A stretch of DNA of 52,812 nt from the NCBI GenBank assembly GCA_021203245.1, contig JAJQBO010000147.1, forward strand, positions 1 to 52,812. The letters run 5' to 3'. The DNA comes from Planctomycetaceae bacterium. GTDB lineage: Bacteria; Planctomycetota; SZUA-567. The notes beneath the pieces were generated by a model. That model saw only the letters and a list, made by a program, of their open reading frames with translations. It did not search any database and had not been told where the DNA came from. The translations under genes and the position numbers were made by a program. Positions 42,749 to 51,739 of the stretch are shown one piece after another (within the stretch, counting starts at the first letter, position 1; each line of letters begins with the position of its first letter).

Positions 42749-43665
42749 ATGAAGAGATTCCTCGTGGCTCTGGCACTGGTCGTAGTACTCGGCGGAACGG
42801 CTTTCGCCGGTCAAATTCGCATTGGCTTCGTCCCCAAGGCGATGGATTCCGAATTCTGGCAGGCGGTGCGCCGCGGCGCCGAAGCGGCGGCGGCCGAACA
42901 TCCCGAAATTGAACTCAGCGTCCTCTCCGCCGATCGTGAAGTCAATGTCCAGCAGCAGATCCAGATTATCGACGATTTCCTCATCAAGGGCGTGGACGTG
43001 CTCTGCGTCGCCCCGCCGGCGCCAAGGAAGTCGCGCCCACCCTGTAGAAGGCCCACGACGAAGGCGTGCCGGTCATCGTCTTCGACTCCGACGCGCCCGA
43101 CTTCACCGACCGGGTCGCCTTTGTCGGCACCAACAACATCATCGGCTCCCGCCTCGCCGCCGAATACATCATCAAGCGCCTGAACGGCAAGGGCAAGGTC
43201 GCCATCATGATGGGCATCATGGGGCACCAGACCGCCCGCGAACGCCTCGAAGGCGCGGAAAAACTGTTCAACGAGACGCCCGGCATCGAACTGGTCGCCA
43301 AAAACTCGGCGAACTGGGAACGCGCCCAGGGCATGAACGTCATGGACGACATCCTCTCCACCAACCCCGACCTTGACGCCATCTTCTGCTGCAACGACCT
43401 CATGGCGATGGGCGCGGCCGAAGCCGTCCTGGCCGCCGGCGCCAAGACCTTTATCGTCGGCTTCGACGCCAACGACGAAGCCGTCCGCGCCGTCGTCGAC
43501 CCGAACAGCCCCATTGCCGCCACAGTCGCGCAAAACACCCACAACATCGGCAAATTCACCGTCGAAGCCGCCTACAAGACCTTTATGGGCGAAAAGGTCG
43601 AACCGCACATCGACACCGGCACCGAACTGGTGACGGTCGAAAACGCGGCCGATTATCTGAAATAA
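42749..43665 (+). pseudogene. Sugar-type periplasmic binding protein, frameshift plus in-frame TAG
   Basis: A ribose-type (class I) periplasmic binding protein of about 305 residues. The signal peptide is MKRFLVALALVVVLGGTAFA, then QIRIGFVPKAMDSEFWQAVRRGAEAAA. The frame breaks at the four-C run 43011-43014 (one C short); the corrected reading is VAPAGAKEVAPTL, followed by a TAG at 43045-43047 where related proteins have a sense codon (probably Gln), and then KAHDEGVPVIVFDSDAPDFTDRVAFVG and a full C-terminal lobe. GAAGGAG precedes the ATG. It should feed the permease and ATPase downstream. Two separate lesions make real inactivation or read error both possible. Confidence 0.85.
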
Positions 43666-43680
43666 CCCGGCTATCAGCGC

Positions 43681-43707
43681 GCCTCCGGGGCCACGTGCCC
43701 CGGAGGC
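43681..43707 (+). promoter_or_regulatory. Intercistronic hairpin after the binding-protein gene
   Basis: A perfect 11-base-pair stem (GCCTCCGGGGC / GCCCCGGAGGC) with a 5-base loop, 15 bases after the stop. Only a short T-poor tail follows, so read-through to the dehydrogenases is expected. It parallels the hairpin after livK. Confidence 0.7.
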
Positions 43708-43751
43708 TTCTCAACCAACCTGTTTCCTCCACATTGGAAAGGGGGTTCCTC

Positions 43752-44768
43752 ATGTCAGCGAACTTCAAAATCGGTCTTGTCGGCGCGGGCCGCATCGGCA
43801 AGGTCCACGCCAAAACCTTCTCGACCCTCGTCCCGGACGCCTGCGTCGCCGGCATCGCCGACATAGACCTGGCTGCCGCCAAGAGCCTGGCCAACCAGTA
43901 CGACATTCCCGTCGCCACCGACGACTACCGCCGCCTCCTGGACGACAAGTCCATCGACGCCATCGCCGTCTGCACGCCGACCGATTTCCACGCCGACATG
44001 ATTATTGGCGCGGCCGAGGCCAAGAAACACGTGTTCTGCGAAAAACCCCTCGCCTTCGAACTCGACCAAATCGACGCCGCCCTCGCCGCCGTCGAAAAGA
44101 ACAAGGTCGTCTTCATGATGGGCTTCAACCGCCGCCACGACGTCGGCCACAGCCGCATCCGCAAGGACGTCGTCGCCGGCCGCATCGGCAATCCCGAACT
44201 CTGCCTCATCATCAGCCGCGACCCGGCACCGCCGAGCGCCGAATACATCCGCACCTCGGGCGGCATCTTCGTGGACATGATGATCCACGACTTCGACCTG
44301 TCCCGCTACCTCCTTAACGACGAACCGGTTGAAATCTACGCGACCGGCTCCTGCATGGTCGATCCCGAATTCGCCAAGTACGACGACTTCGACACCGCCA
44401 TGGTGGTCATCCGTTTCGCCAAGGGGGCCATCTGCCATATCGACAATTCACGCCGCGCCGTCTACGGCTACGACCAGCGCGTCGAGGTCATGGGCTCCAA
44501 GGGGAGACTGACGACCGCCAACCTGCTTGAAGACAACACCACCTTCGCCGGACCGGACGGCTTCCACGAGCCGCGCGCCCTGAACTTTTTCATGGAACGC
44601 TACGTCCCCGCCTTCCAGACGGAAGGCATCATGTTCGTCGACTGCGTCAAGAACGGCACGCCCCCGGCCTGCACCGGCTTCGACGGCCGCGCCGCCGTCG
44701 CCATGGCCAAGGCGGCGGCCTTGTCGGCCAAGACCGGCCGGGCGGTGAAGATGGAAGAAATAGGATAA
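43752..44768 (+). CDS. iolG: Inositol 2-dehydrogenase-like Gfo/Idh/MocA oxidoreductase
   Basis: 338 residues. The Rossmann part has GLVGAGRIGKVHAK and the EKPLAF motif with its conserved Lys. The segments GGIFVDMMIHDFDLSRYL, YDDFDTAMVVIRFAKGAICHIDNSRRAVYGYDQRVEVMGSKG closely follow IolG proteins that oxidise myo-inositol to scyllo-inosose with NAD+. Cofactor and substrate are inferred from this similarity. AAAGGGGG lies upstream of the ATG. It sits between the binding protein and a second dehydrogenase, consistent with cyclitol uptake. Confidence 0.85.
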   Translation: MSANFKIGLVGAGRIGKVHAKTFSTLVPDACVAGIADIDLAAAKSLANQYDIPVATDDYRRLLDDKSIDAIAVCTPTDFHADMIIGAAEAKKHVFCEKPLAFELDQIDAALAAVEKNKVVFMMGFNRRHDVGHSRIRKDVVAGRIGNPELCLIISRDPAPPSAEYIRTSGGIFVDMMIHDFDLSRYLLNDEPVEIYATGSCMVDPEFAKYDDFDTAMVVIRFAKGAICHIDNSRRAVYGYDQRVEVMGSKGRLTTANLLEDNTTFAGPDGFHEPRALNFFMERYVPAFQTEGIMFVDCVKNGTPPACTGFDGRAAVAMAKAAALSAKTGRAVKMEEIG

Positions 44769-44838
44769 CCTGACGCGATAACCCGAAATTTTTACCAGGC
44801 GGTCAATCCCGGCGACTGCCATCGAGGGAGGAAGACTT

Positions 44839-46020
44839 ATGGTGGATATCGATTCGCGCAAGCTGCGGCTTGCCATGGTCGGCGGCGGCCCGGGCGCAGG
44901 CATCGCCAGGGCGCACCGCTCCGCCGCCTACATGGACGGCGAGTACGAACTGGTGGCGGGCGCGTTTTCGTCCGATCCGGCGAAGTCGAAGGCGATGGCG
45001 AAGCCGCTCTACATCGATCCCGCCCGCGCCTACGGCTCGTGGCAGGAGATGCTGGAGACGGAAAACAAACTGCCCGCCGACAAGCGCCCCGACGCCGTCA
45101 GCATCGTCACGCCGAACCACATGCATTACGGCCCGGCGAAGATGGCCCTGGAACTCGGCTTCCACGTCATCATGGACAAACCCATCACCGTCACCCTGGA
45201 CGAGGCGCTGGATCTCCGCGAAACGGTCCGGAAGACGGGTCGCGTCCTGGCTCTCACCCACCCCTACGCATCCTGCGCCACCGTGAAGCTGGCCCGCGAC
45301 ATGATCAAGGCCGGCCACCTCGGCAAAGTGCGGAAGGTGGTAGTCGAATACCCGCAGGGCTGGCTCTACAAGCTGTTCGAAGCCGAGAAGGGCAACAAGG
45401 CCGCGGCCTGGCGCACCGACCCCAAGCTGGCCGGTTCCGGTTCCGTCGGCGACATCGGCACCCACGCCGCCAACCTGTCGGAGACGGTCACCGGGCTGAA
45501 AATAACTTCGGTCGCCGCCGACGTCGGCACGATTGTGGAAGGCCGCCTCGCGGACGACGACTTCACCGCCCTCGCCCGCTGGGAAGGCGGGGTGCGCGGC
45601 AGCGTCCAGGCCAGCCAGGTCTCGACCGGCGAAGGGAACGGCCTCGACATCCGCGTCTACGGCGACAATGCCGGGCTGCACTGGCGGCACGAGGATCTCG
45701 ATTTCATCACCCTCATCTACCAGGACAAGCCGGCGGAGCGCTGGTACCGCAACACCGATTGGGCCAACGCCATAAGCCCCTCGGCGGCGCGGGTTTCCAG
45801 GTGTTACGCCTTCCACCCGGAAGGGTATCTGGAAGAATTCGCCAACGTCTATTACAACGCCGCGCAGGCCATCCGCTGTGTCGAAACGGGTCGGACGCCG
45901 AGCGAACTCGATCTCGATTTCCCCAATGTCGAGGACGGCATCCGCGGCATGGCCTTTGTGCAGGCCTCCCTCGAATCGTCCCGCAACAACAGCGCCTGGA
46001 CCGACGTCGTCCGATATTAG
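44839..46020 (+). CDS. Gfo/Idh/MocA family oxidoreductase
   Basis: 393 residues with a Rossmann N-terminal domain (RLAMVGGGPGAGIARAHR), the DKPIT motif, and a C-terminal domain with GSGSVGDIGTHAANL carrying the active-site His. It differs from IolG in length and motifs, and resembles levoglucosan- or sugar-dehydrogenases of the family. It probably acts on a ring-form sugar or cyclitol imported by the same cluster. GGGAGG precedes the ATG at 44839. Confidence 0.88.
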   Translation: MVDIDSRKLRLAMVGGGPGAGIARAHRSAAYMDGEYELVAGAFSSDPAKSKAMAKPLYIDPARAYGSWQEMLETENKLPADKRPDAVSIVTPNHMHYGPAKMALELGFHVIMDKPITVTLDEALDLRETVRKTGRVLALTHPYASCATVKLARDMIKAGHLGKVRKVVVEYPQGWLYKLFEAEKGNKAAAWRTDPKLAGSGSVGDIGTHAANLSETVTGLKITSVAADVGTIVEGRLADDDFTALARWEGGVRGSVQASQVSTGEGNGLDIRVYGDNAGLHWRHEDLDFITLIYQDKPAERWYRNTDWANAISPSAARVSRCYAFHPEGYLEEFANVYYNAAQAIRCVETGRTPSELDLDFPNVEDGIRGMAFVQASLESSRNNSAWTDVVRY

Positions 46021-46143
46021 CGCTTTGTAAAAAATGACTGGTTCCTGCCTGCGTTTTACGGTTATTGGAATAAGCCGAAAAGCGAAGGGAGAGGTTCACA
46101 TTCATTTAAAACGCTCTAACAATCGCCGCACTCAGGAGAAACC

Positions 46144-47114
46144 ATGAATCCAAAAACATCCGAATTCCTTCGCCGTTTTGGTTCGCTCATCGGCCTCATC
46201 CTCCTCTGCATCATCATCGCGCTCATGTCCGACAAATTCCTGTCGATGAAAAACCTCATCAACGTCGCCCGCCAGTCGTCCATCACGGCGCTCCTGGCCC
46301 TGGGCGTGCTTCTCCCCATTCTCCCGGCGGCACCGACCTGTCGGTCGGCTCCATCCAGGGCTTTACCATGTGTTTCATGGCCTACATGGTGGTCACGGTG
46401 AAGATGAACTCCATCCTCGGCATGGTCCTGACCCTCGCCGTCGGCCTCGGCATCGGCATGGTGAACGGTCTGCTGCTGACCAAATTGAAGCTGCCGCACC
46501 CGTTCATTTCAACCCTGGGCATGCTCAATATCGCCCGGGGCTTTGCCCTGATTATCACGGACGGCATGCCGATTTCCGGCCTGCCCTACGAAGTGCGCTG
46601 GCTCGGCTTCGCCGACATCGGCCCTGTCCCGGCCTGCGTGGTGCTGGTGGCGGTCGTCTGCGTCCTCATGTACATCATGCTGAACCACACCCCCTTCGGC
46701 CGCCACATCTACGCCATCGGCGGCTCGATGGAGGCGGCGCGCCTGTCGGGCGTGAATACGACGAGCGTCATGAACTGGGTGTTCGCCATCGGCGGTTTCC
46801 TCTACGCGCTTGGGGGCATCGTGCTGGCGGGCCGCGTGAACTCCGGCTATCCGCTGGCCGGCCTCGGGGCCGAGCTTGACGCCATCGCCGGCGCGGTTAT
46901 CGGCGGCGCTTCGTTATTCGGCGGTGAGGGGACGGTGATGGGGACGATTATCGGCGTCCTGATCATGGGCGTGCTCCGCAACGGCCTGAACCTCCTGAAC
47001 GTGTCCGCCTTCTGGCAGACGTCCGTCATCGGCATGGTGGTCATCCTCGCGGTCTGGATCGACGTGCTGCGCCGCACCGCCGAATACAAGACGGCAGTGG
47101 CGAAGAAGGCGTAA
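46144..47114 (+). pseudogene. Sugar ABC transporter permease, RbsC type, one frameshift
   Basis: A ten-helix-type permease of about 323 residues. The first frame has MNPKTSEFLRRFGSLIGLILLCIIIALMS to VARQSSITALLALGVLLPIL; the second has GGTDLSVGSIQGFTMCFMAY onward, including NGLLLTKLKLPHPFISTLGMLNIARG and the RVNSGYPLAGLGAELDAIAGAVIGGASLFGG EAA-like block. One lost C in the CCC run 46323-46325 explains the break. AGGAG precedes the ATG. The corrected gene would be standard for ribose/inositol-type importers. Confidence 0.87.
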
Positions 47115-47202
47115 CGATTCCCTCTTGCGCGGCGGCGGCCCACACCCAGCGTCTGCCAACGGTGCGGTCGCCGCTCGCGCTTCGGCATAAAAAGGATACC
47201 GC

Positions 47203-48759
47203 ATGACTGCCAACGCAAACCAGGACAACCTGCTCCTGAAGATGACGGATATAACCAAGCGTTTCCCCGGCACCATCGCCCTGAACAAGGTGAAGCTCGA
47301 TCTTCGCCCGGGCGAAATCCATGTCCTTCTCGGCGAAAACGGGGCGGGCAAGTCGACCCTCATGAAGATCCTCGCCGGCGCGTATGTCCATGACGAAGGC
47401 GATATCTGGATCGAAGGAAAAAAGGTGGAACTCGGCAACCCGCTGGCCGCGCAGGCGGCGGGGGTGGCTATTATCTACCAGGAACTGACGCAGATTCCGC
47501 AGCTTTCGGCGGCGGAGAACATCTATGTCGGCCGCGAGCTGCGCAAGGGCCCGTTCATCGACTGGCCGCAGATCAACAAGAACGCCCGCGAACTGCTGGC
47601 GCAGGTCGAGGCCGATTTCAGCGAAAAGACCGAAACGCGCGAGCTGTCCGTCGCCCAGCGACAGATGGTGGAAATTGCCAAGGCCCTGTCCATGAACGCC
47701 AAGATCATCGTCATGGACGAGCCGACATCGTCCCTCACCCCGCACGAGGTCGAGGGCCTGTTCAAGATCATGAACCGGCTGAAGGACCAGGGAAAGGGCA
47801 TCATCTTCATTTCCCACCACCTCGAGGAGGTGAAGAAAATCGGCGACCGGGCCACCATTCTCCGGGACGGCCAGTACGTCAGCACCGTCGACGTGGCCGA
47901 CCACTCCATCGACGAGATGATCGAGATGATGGTGGGCCGCAGCCTGGTCACCAAGTTCCCGAAGATTCACGCGCCCGTCGGCGAGGAATTGCTGCGGGTC
48001 GAGGGCCTGACCCGGTACGGCGCGGTCGACAACGTGTCGTTCAACGTCCGCGCCGGCGAGGTGCTCGGCCTTGCCGGGCTGGTCGGCGCGGGCCGGACCG
48101 AACTGTGCCGCCTACTGTTCGGGGCGGATGAAAAGGACGAAGGGCAAATCTTCGTCCAAGGGAAGCCCGTCTCCATCCGCAGCCCCCGCGACACCATCAA
48201 GAACGGCATCGGCTTCCTGACCGAAAACCGCAAGGACGAGGGGTTGGTCCTGCACATGTCCATCACCCGCAACATCTCGATGCCCATCCTCGAACAGTTG
48301 AACCGGAGTCCGTTCAAGTGGCTGAAGCTGATCGACCACAAGGCGGATGAAAAACTGGCGCAGGAGTATTACGAAAAGCTGCAGATCCGCGCGCCCAGCG
48401 TGCAGAAAAAGTCGGGCGAACTGTCGGGCGGCAACCAGCAGAAGGTGGTGTTTGCGAAATGGATCGCCAGCCGCTCGAAAGTCCTCATGATCGACGAGCC
48501 GACCCGAGGCATCGACGTCGGCGCGAAGGTGGAAATCTACAACCTCATCAACGAACTCGCCCTTCAGGGCTGCGCCATCATCATGGTGTCTTCGGAAATG
48601 CCCGAGGTCATTGGCATGGCCGACCGCATCCTGGTCATGTGCCAGGGCCGGATCACCGGCGAACTGCATGACCCGAAGGAGTTCAGCCAGGAGGCGATCA
48701 TGAAGTACGCCGTCATGTTCTCGCGCAAGGCGGGCAAGCTGGCGGAAGAAACGGCATAG
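47203..48759 (+). CDS. Sugar ABC transporter ATPase, RbsA type (two domains)
   Basis: A 518-residue fused double ATPase. The first domain has Walker A GENGAGKS and signature LSVAQRQMVEIAKAL; the second has a degenerate P-loop (GLVGAGRTE) and signature LSGGNQQKVVFAKW, as usual in RbsA/MglA-type proteins. The clean, unbroken frame contrasts with its partners. It ends in a strong terminator (48789-48816). With the permease and binding protein it would form a monosaccharide or myo-inositol importer. Confidence 0.95.
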   Translation: MTANANQDNLLLKMTDITKRFPGTIALNKVKLDLRPGEIHVLLGENGAGKSTLMKILAGAYVHDEGDIWIEGKKVELGNPLAAQAAGVAIIYQELTQIPQLSAAENIYVGRELRKGPFIDWPQINKNARELLAQVEADFSEKTETRELSVAQRQMVEIAKALSMNAKIIVMDEPTSSLTPHEVEGLFKIMNRLKDQGKGIIFISHHLEEVKKIGDRATILRDGQYVSTVDVADHSIDEMIEMMVGRSLVTKFPKIHAPVGEELLRVEGLTRYGAVDNVSFNVRAGEVLGLAGLVGAGRTELCRLLFGADEKDEGQIFVQGKPVSIRSPRDTIKNGIGFLTENRKDEGLVLHMSITRNISMPILEQLNRSPFKWLKLIDHKADEKLAQEYYEKLQIRAPSVQKKSGELSGGNQQKVVFAKWIASRSKVLMIDEPTRGIDVGAKVEIYNLINELALQGCAIIMVSSEMPEVIGMADRILVMCQGRITGELHDPKEFSQEAIMKYAVMFSRKAGKLAEETA

Positions 48760-48788
48760 CGGAAAAACGCACCCGGTTCGCACCACGG

Positions 48789-48816
48789 CCGCGCCCCCTA
48801 TGGGCGCGGTTTTTTT
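48789..48816 (+). terminator. Terminator of the sugar/inositol cluster
   Basis: A perfect 8-base-pair stem (CCGCGCCC / GGGCGCGG) with a 5-base loop is followed by seven Ts. It ends transcription 30 bases after the ATPase gene. Confidence 0.9.
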
Positions 48817-48886
48817 CCGGGTTGACGGCACGGCAAAAGCGGTACAATTGCCGGTCGCAAGAGGATTCTTCACAGGAGACCGAACC

Positions 48887-49525
48887 ATGCACAAGACGCT
48901 TTTTATCGCCTGCGCATTCGTGGTAATGGGCGCGGCCGCCGCGGCCGACGCCATCCGCCTGCCCGAACCGGACAAGACGGGCGGCCTTTCCCTGGCCCAG
49001 GCCCTGGCGCAACGCAGTTCGAGCCGCGAGTTCGCCGACGTCGCGGTGAGCCGGCAGGACATTGCCGATCTGCTCTGGGCCACGGCCGGCGTCAACCGCC
49101 CCGACGGCAAGCGGGTTCACCCCGTCGCCATGGGACGGCAGGACATGACGGTCTATGTTTTCACGAAGGACGGCGCCTACCGCTACGACGCGCCCAGCCA
49201 CACGCTGGAACCCATGCCCAACGTCTCGGGCGACAACCGCGCCGCCGCCGGCAGCCAGCCGTTTGTCGCATCGGCGGCTATCAATCTGGTCTATGTCCAG
49301 GACATGAGCTTCTGGACCAAATCGGATCAGGAGCGCGCGGCAGGCGCGAACTTCGGCTATGCCCACGCCGGCGCGATGATGCAGAACGCCTACCTCTTCG
49401 CCGCGACGAAGGGCTGGGCGGCGGTGGTGCGCGCCTTTTTCGACGAGGCGGTCCTGAAGCAGGCGCTTGGTCTTTCCGACACCCAGCGGGTGCGGTTGAC
49501 GCAGAGCATCGGGCCGGAGCAGTAA
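48887..49525 (+). CDS. Exported SagB-type nitroreductase
   Basis: 212 residues with a signal peptide (MHKTLFIACAFVVMGAAAAADA) and a nitroreductase fold: LAQALAQRSSSREFADVAVSRQDIADLLWATAGVNR and a C-terminal FGYAHAGAMMQNAYLFAATKGWAAVVRAFFDE. FMN-dependent oxidoreductases of this fold are usually cytosolic, so the signal peptide is unusual. ATG 48887 follows AGGAG. It stands alone after the terminator. Substrate unknown. Confidence 0.85.
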   Translation: MHKTLFIACAFVVMGAAAAADAIRLPEPDKTGGLSLAQALAQRSSSREFADVAVSRQDIADLLWATAGVNRPDGKRVHPVAMGRQDMTVYVFTKDGAYRYDAPSHTLEPMPNVSGDNRAAAGSQPFVASAAINLVYVQDMSFWTKSDQERAAGANFGYAHAGAMMQNAYLFAATKGWAAVVRAFFDEAVLKQALGLSDTQRVRLTQSIGPEQ

Positions 49526-49894
49526 CCGGACCTCTGCACCGGTTTTCTACCCTAACCGTCATTCATCTGAACGTCACCCCGGCGTCTTTACGGGCGAGGG
49601 GCGTGTTATTGGTAGCGGGATGGTGGGTGACGGAAGTAGCCACCTATAATAACCCCCGGCCGTTTGGCCGGGGGGCTCACGTTTGGCTTTTGGCGTCACC
49701 ATTTCACTGGCAATTTATGCCCGTAAACGCTCGATTCTCCCCAAAACGTCACCCCGGCGTGCATGCGATGAACCCGGCGAGGGGCGTGAAGTTGTGCCGG
49801 GGCAGTCGGGGGCGCGGTCGCATTATGGTATGGCTCGATACGGTAAAGAGGATTCCGGCGGGATAGTTATGGAGAGAACTGTTCCGTACACCAT
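49526..49894. repeat. Non-coding region with GTCACCCCGGCG repeats and a hairpin
   Basis: 369 bases between convergent genes. ACGTCACCCCGGCG occurs at 49571-49584, and CGTCACCCCGGCGTGC at 49748-49763 with GGCGAGGGGCGTG and GTTGTGCCGGGGCA after it, the same subtype as 11921-12055. Between them is a perfect 9-base-pair hairpin (49653-49674, CCCCCGGCC / GGCCGGGGG, 4-base loop), possibly a terminator for either flanking gene. No gene is evident. Confidence 0.65.
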
Positions 49895-50554
49895 TTACGC
49901 CGTATAATCCAGCAACCCCTTCGTCCCATACCCGTCCAGCAACGACGACGCCTTGCCGGTCCCGCCGCCCTTGATCAGGGTGCCCTGGTCGAAATCGGCC
50001 ACGATATCGCTGTCCGCGCCATACCTGACCTGGAGGACGGACATGACCCGCAGATTGAGCGCGTCAAGCCCGGCCCCGCGCCGAAGCTGGCTGGGCGAGA
50101 GGTTTGCGTATGTTTCCGACGCCGAAGCGGACAACCCGTTTGTTCCGCTCGTCCCGGCCGTCACCTTGGCGCTCGGGGTCGAACCGTCGGCGGTGAGGGT
50201 TATCGTCTTGGCGCTGGAATCGTAGTTGGCCAGCGTTTCCTTGCGGAACGCATCGATTACCGCCTTTTCGTACTCGGGGTCGTTCAGCATTTTTTCATAG
50301 CCGGCGTCGGTGATCTTGACCCGCACCTCCAGCTTGGACAGCATGGGCGCGCCCACCATCGATTCGATGGTGTTGAGGAAGGACTTTTTGTAGGCAGCCA
50401 CTTCCTCGGCCGTCTTTTTCTGTTCCTCGGTCAATTCCTCCGTCTTCGCCGTGCCTTCGCCCGATTCCGCCGCCTTTTTCCTGGCTTCGGCCTCCTTGAC
50501 CGCCTTGTACGAGAGATAACCAAGGCTTTCCCTGTCCGACCGTATTGCGCTCAT
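49895..50554 (-). CDS. Unknown protein, 219 residues
   Basis: Not recognised. The N-terminus (MSAIRSDRESLGYLSYKAVKEAEARKKAAE) is charged and likely helical. A Glu/Lys-rich stretch (about 30-52) precedes a middle part with LNTIESMVGAPMLSKLEVRVKI and a Ser/Thr/Ala/Gly-rich loop (about 118-150), and the C-terminus has LNLRVMSVLQVRYGADSDIVADFD. No signal peptide or membrane segment. A strong AAAGGAG site precedes the ATG, so it is probably translated. Divergent from the RraA-like gene, with a perfect palindrome between them. Confidence 0.7.
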   Translation of the reverse strand: MSAIRSDRESLGYLSYKAVKEAEARKKAAESGEGTAKTEELTEEQKKTAEEVAAYKKSFLNTIESMVGAPMLSKLEVRVKITDAGYEKMLNDPEYEKAVIDAFRKETLANYDSSAKTITLTADGSTPSAKVTAGTSGTNGLSASASETYANLSPSQLRRGAGLDALNLRVMSVLQVRYGADSDIVADFDQGTLIKGGGTGKASSLLDGYGTKGLLDYTA

Positions 50555-50651
50555 GCTGATCTCCTTTCGCTGTCGGCAGGGTTATGCAAATTGGCGACCA
50601 GTTCTCGGAAGCGGGTACCATTCGCCGGGCGGCTAACCGTGTTCGCCACGC

Positions 50652-50667
50652 TATTTGTCGACAAATA
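50652..50667. promoter_or_regulatory. Perfect 16-base palindrome, candidate operator
   Basis: TATTTGTCGACAAATA is a perfect palindrome in the 268-base gap between divergent genes. Such a site suits a dimeric repressor. No confident promoter is placed around it, so its role is not shown. Confidence 0.5.
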
Positions 50668-50822
50668 CAGAACTTATGGAGTCCCGAAATGCGCCCGGGC
50701 GACGTCTGGACCCGGGGCGTCGGCTAAGCCCCGACATCGGCTGCGGAGAATTTTTCTGGTAAAAACCGGCAATTCTGGTTGGATTGGGGAGCACGGCCCA
50801 CCCAACCAGGAGGAGGAAATAC

Positions 50823-51524
50823 ATGGACACGATTCAGCGCCTGGAACAGTTCGACACCCCGTCCATCACCAACGTCGTCGCCACCTACCCGAAGAACCCC
50901 GAGTTCTGCCTCGGGCTGTACCATCCCTGGGAGGGCCGCTGGTATACGGACGAGACCCTTCGCTGCATGTTCCCCGAACACGGCCGCCGCGCCGGCTATG
51001 TCGTCACCTGCGTCTATGGCATGCCCGATGCCGGCTTCGGCCGCCTCGGCCTCGGCGATGTCTTCCAGGCCATCGCCGCCGCGCCGAAGCCGGTCATCCT
51101 GGCGGTCAAACAGGATTTCCCGCCCCACATCAAGGCGAAAAACGGCCTTGTCGGCGGCAACATGATGACAGCCTTCACGTCGCTGGGCGTCGTCGGCGTC
51201 CTGTCGGACGGCCCGTCCCGGGATCTCGACGAGATTCGCCCTATGGGGGTACAATATTTGCTGACAGGCGTGTCGGCCGGCCACGGGCCGTTCGAGGTCC
51301 AGGCGGTCAACGTGCCGGTGGATATCTGCGGCATGGACGTCGCGCCGGGCGAAATCGTCCATATGGACGAAAACGGCGCGGTCAAGTTCCCGGCCGAGCA
51401 CCTCGACGCGGTGCTGGAGCGGGCGGCCCATCTGCAGGCGGTCGAGGCGAAGCGCCAGGCGCTGATGCGGCAGACCAACGACCCGGCCGAACTTGCCCGA
51501 ATCATGAAGGGGCAGTACGATTAA
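50823..51524 (+). CDS. RraA-family protein (class II aldolase-like)
   Basis: 233 residues of the RraA/HMG-aldolase family. Features include LRCMFPEHGRRAGYVVTC, the GGNMMTAFTSLGVVGVLSDGPSRDLDEI block carrying the conserved metal/substrate residues (DG and RD), and VHMDENGAVKFP. Members either bind RNase E or cleave 4-hydroxy-4-methyl-2-oxoglutarate-type acids; which applies is unclear. AGGAGGAGG precedes the ATG. It is slightly longer than plain RraA, favouring an aldolase-type role. Confidence 0.88.
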   Translation: MDTIQRLEQFDTPSITNVVATYPKNPEFCLGLYHPWEGRWYTDETLRCMFPEHGRRAGYVVTCVYGMPDAGFGRLGLGDVFQAIAAAPKPVILAVKQDFPPHIKAKNGLVGGNMMTAFTSLGVVGVLSDGPSRDLDEIRPMGVQYLLTGVSAGHGPFEVQAVNVPVDICGMDVAPGEIVHMDENGAVKFPAEHLDAVLERAAHLQAVEAKRQALMRQTNDPAELARIMKGQYD

Positions 51525-51566
51525 TGCGGCTTACGAAATTCCGTGAACAGTGGTGTATGCTCCATA

Positions 51567-51627
51567 CGTCACCCCGGCGTGCGGACGTCGACCAGCGGAG
51601 CGAGCGGGCGGTTCGGCCGGGGTCCAC
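51567..51627. repeat. Single copy of the palindromic repeat unit seen at 7115-7324
   Basis: CGTCACCCCGGCGTGC (51567-51582) and GGGCGGTTCGGCCGGGGTCC (51606-51625) appear in the same order and spacing as in the right arm of the 7115-7324 element, with a variable middle. It is in the 215-base gap between the RraA-like and flavodoxin genes. Confidence 0.8.
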
Positions 51628-51739
51628 TGGGATAAACGGCGAAAACACCAAACTCAAGCGGGTATAGCCAAATTAGAGCTTATTCAAAATGCACGGACCA
51701 ACACCCAGGAAGAGCCAACCCACGCAAGGAGAGAATCGC

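Noticed and set aside
43045-43047. TAG recoding (pyrrolysine or suppressor) in the binding-protein gene
   Set aside because: Many other genes here use TAG as a normal end, no pyl genes are visible, and a frameshift is also present. A nonsense change or read error is simpler.
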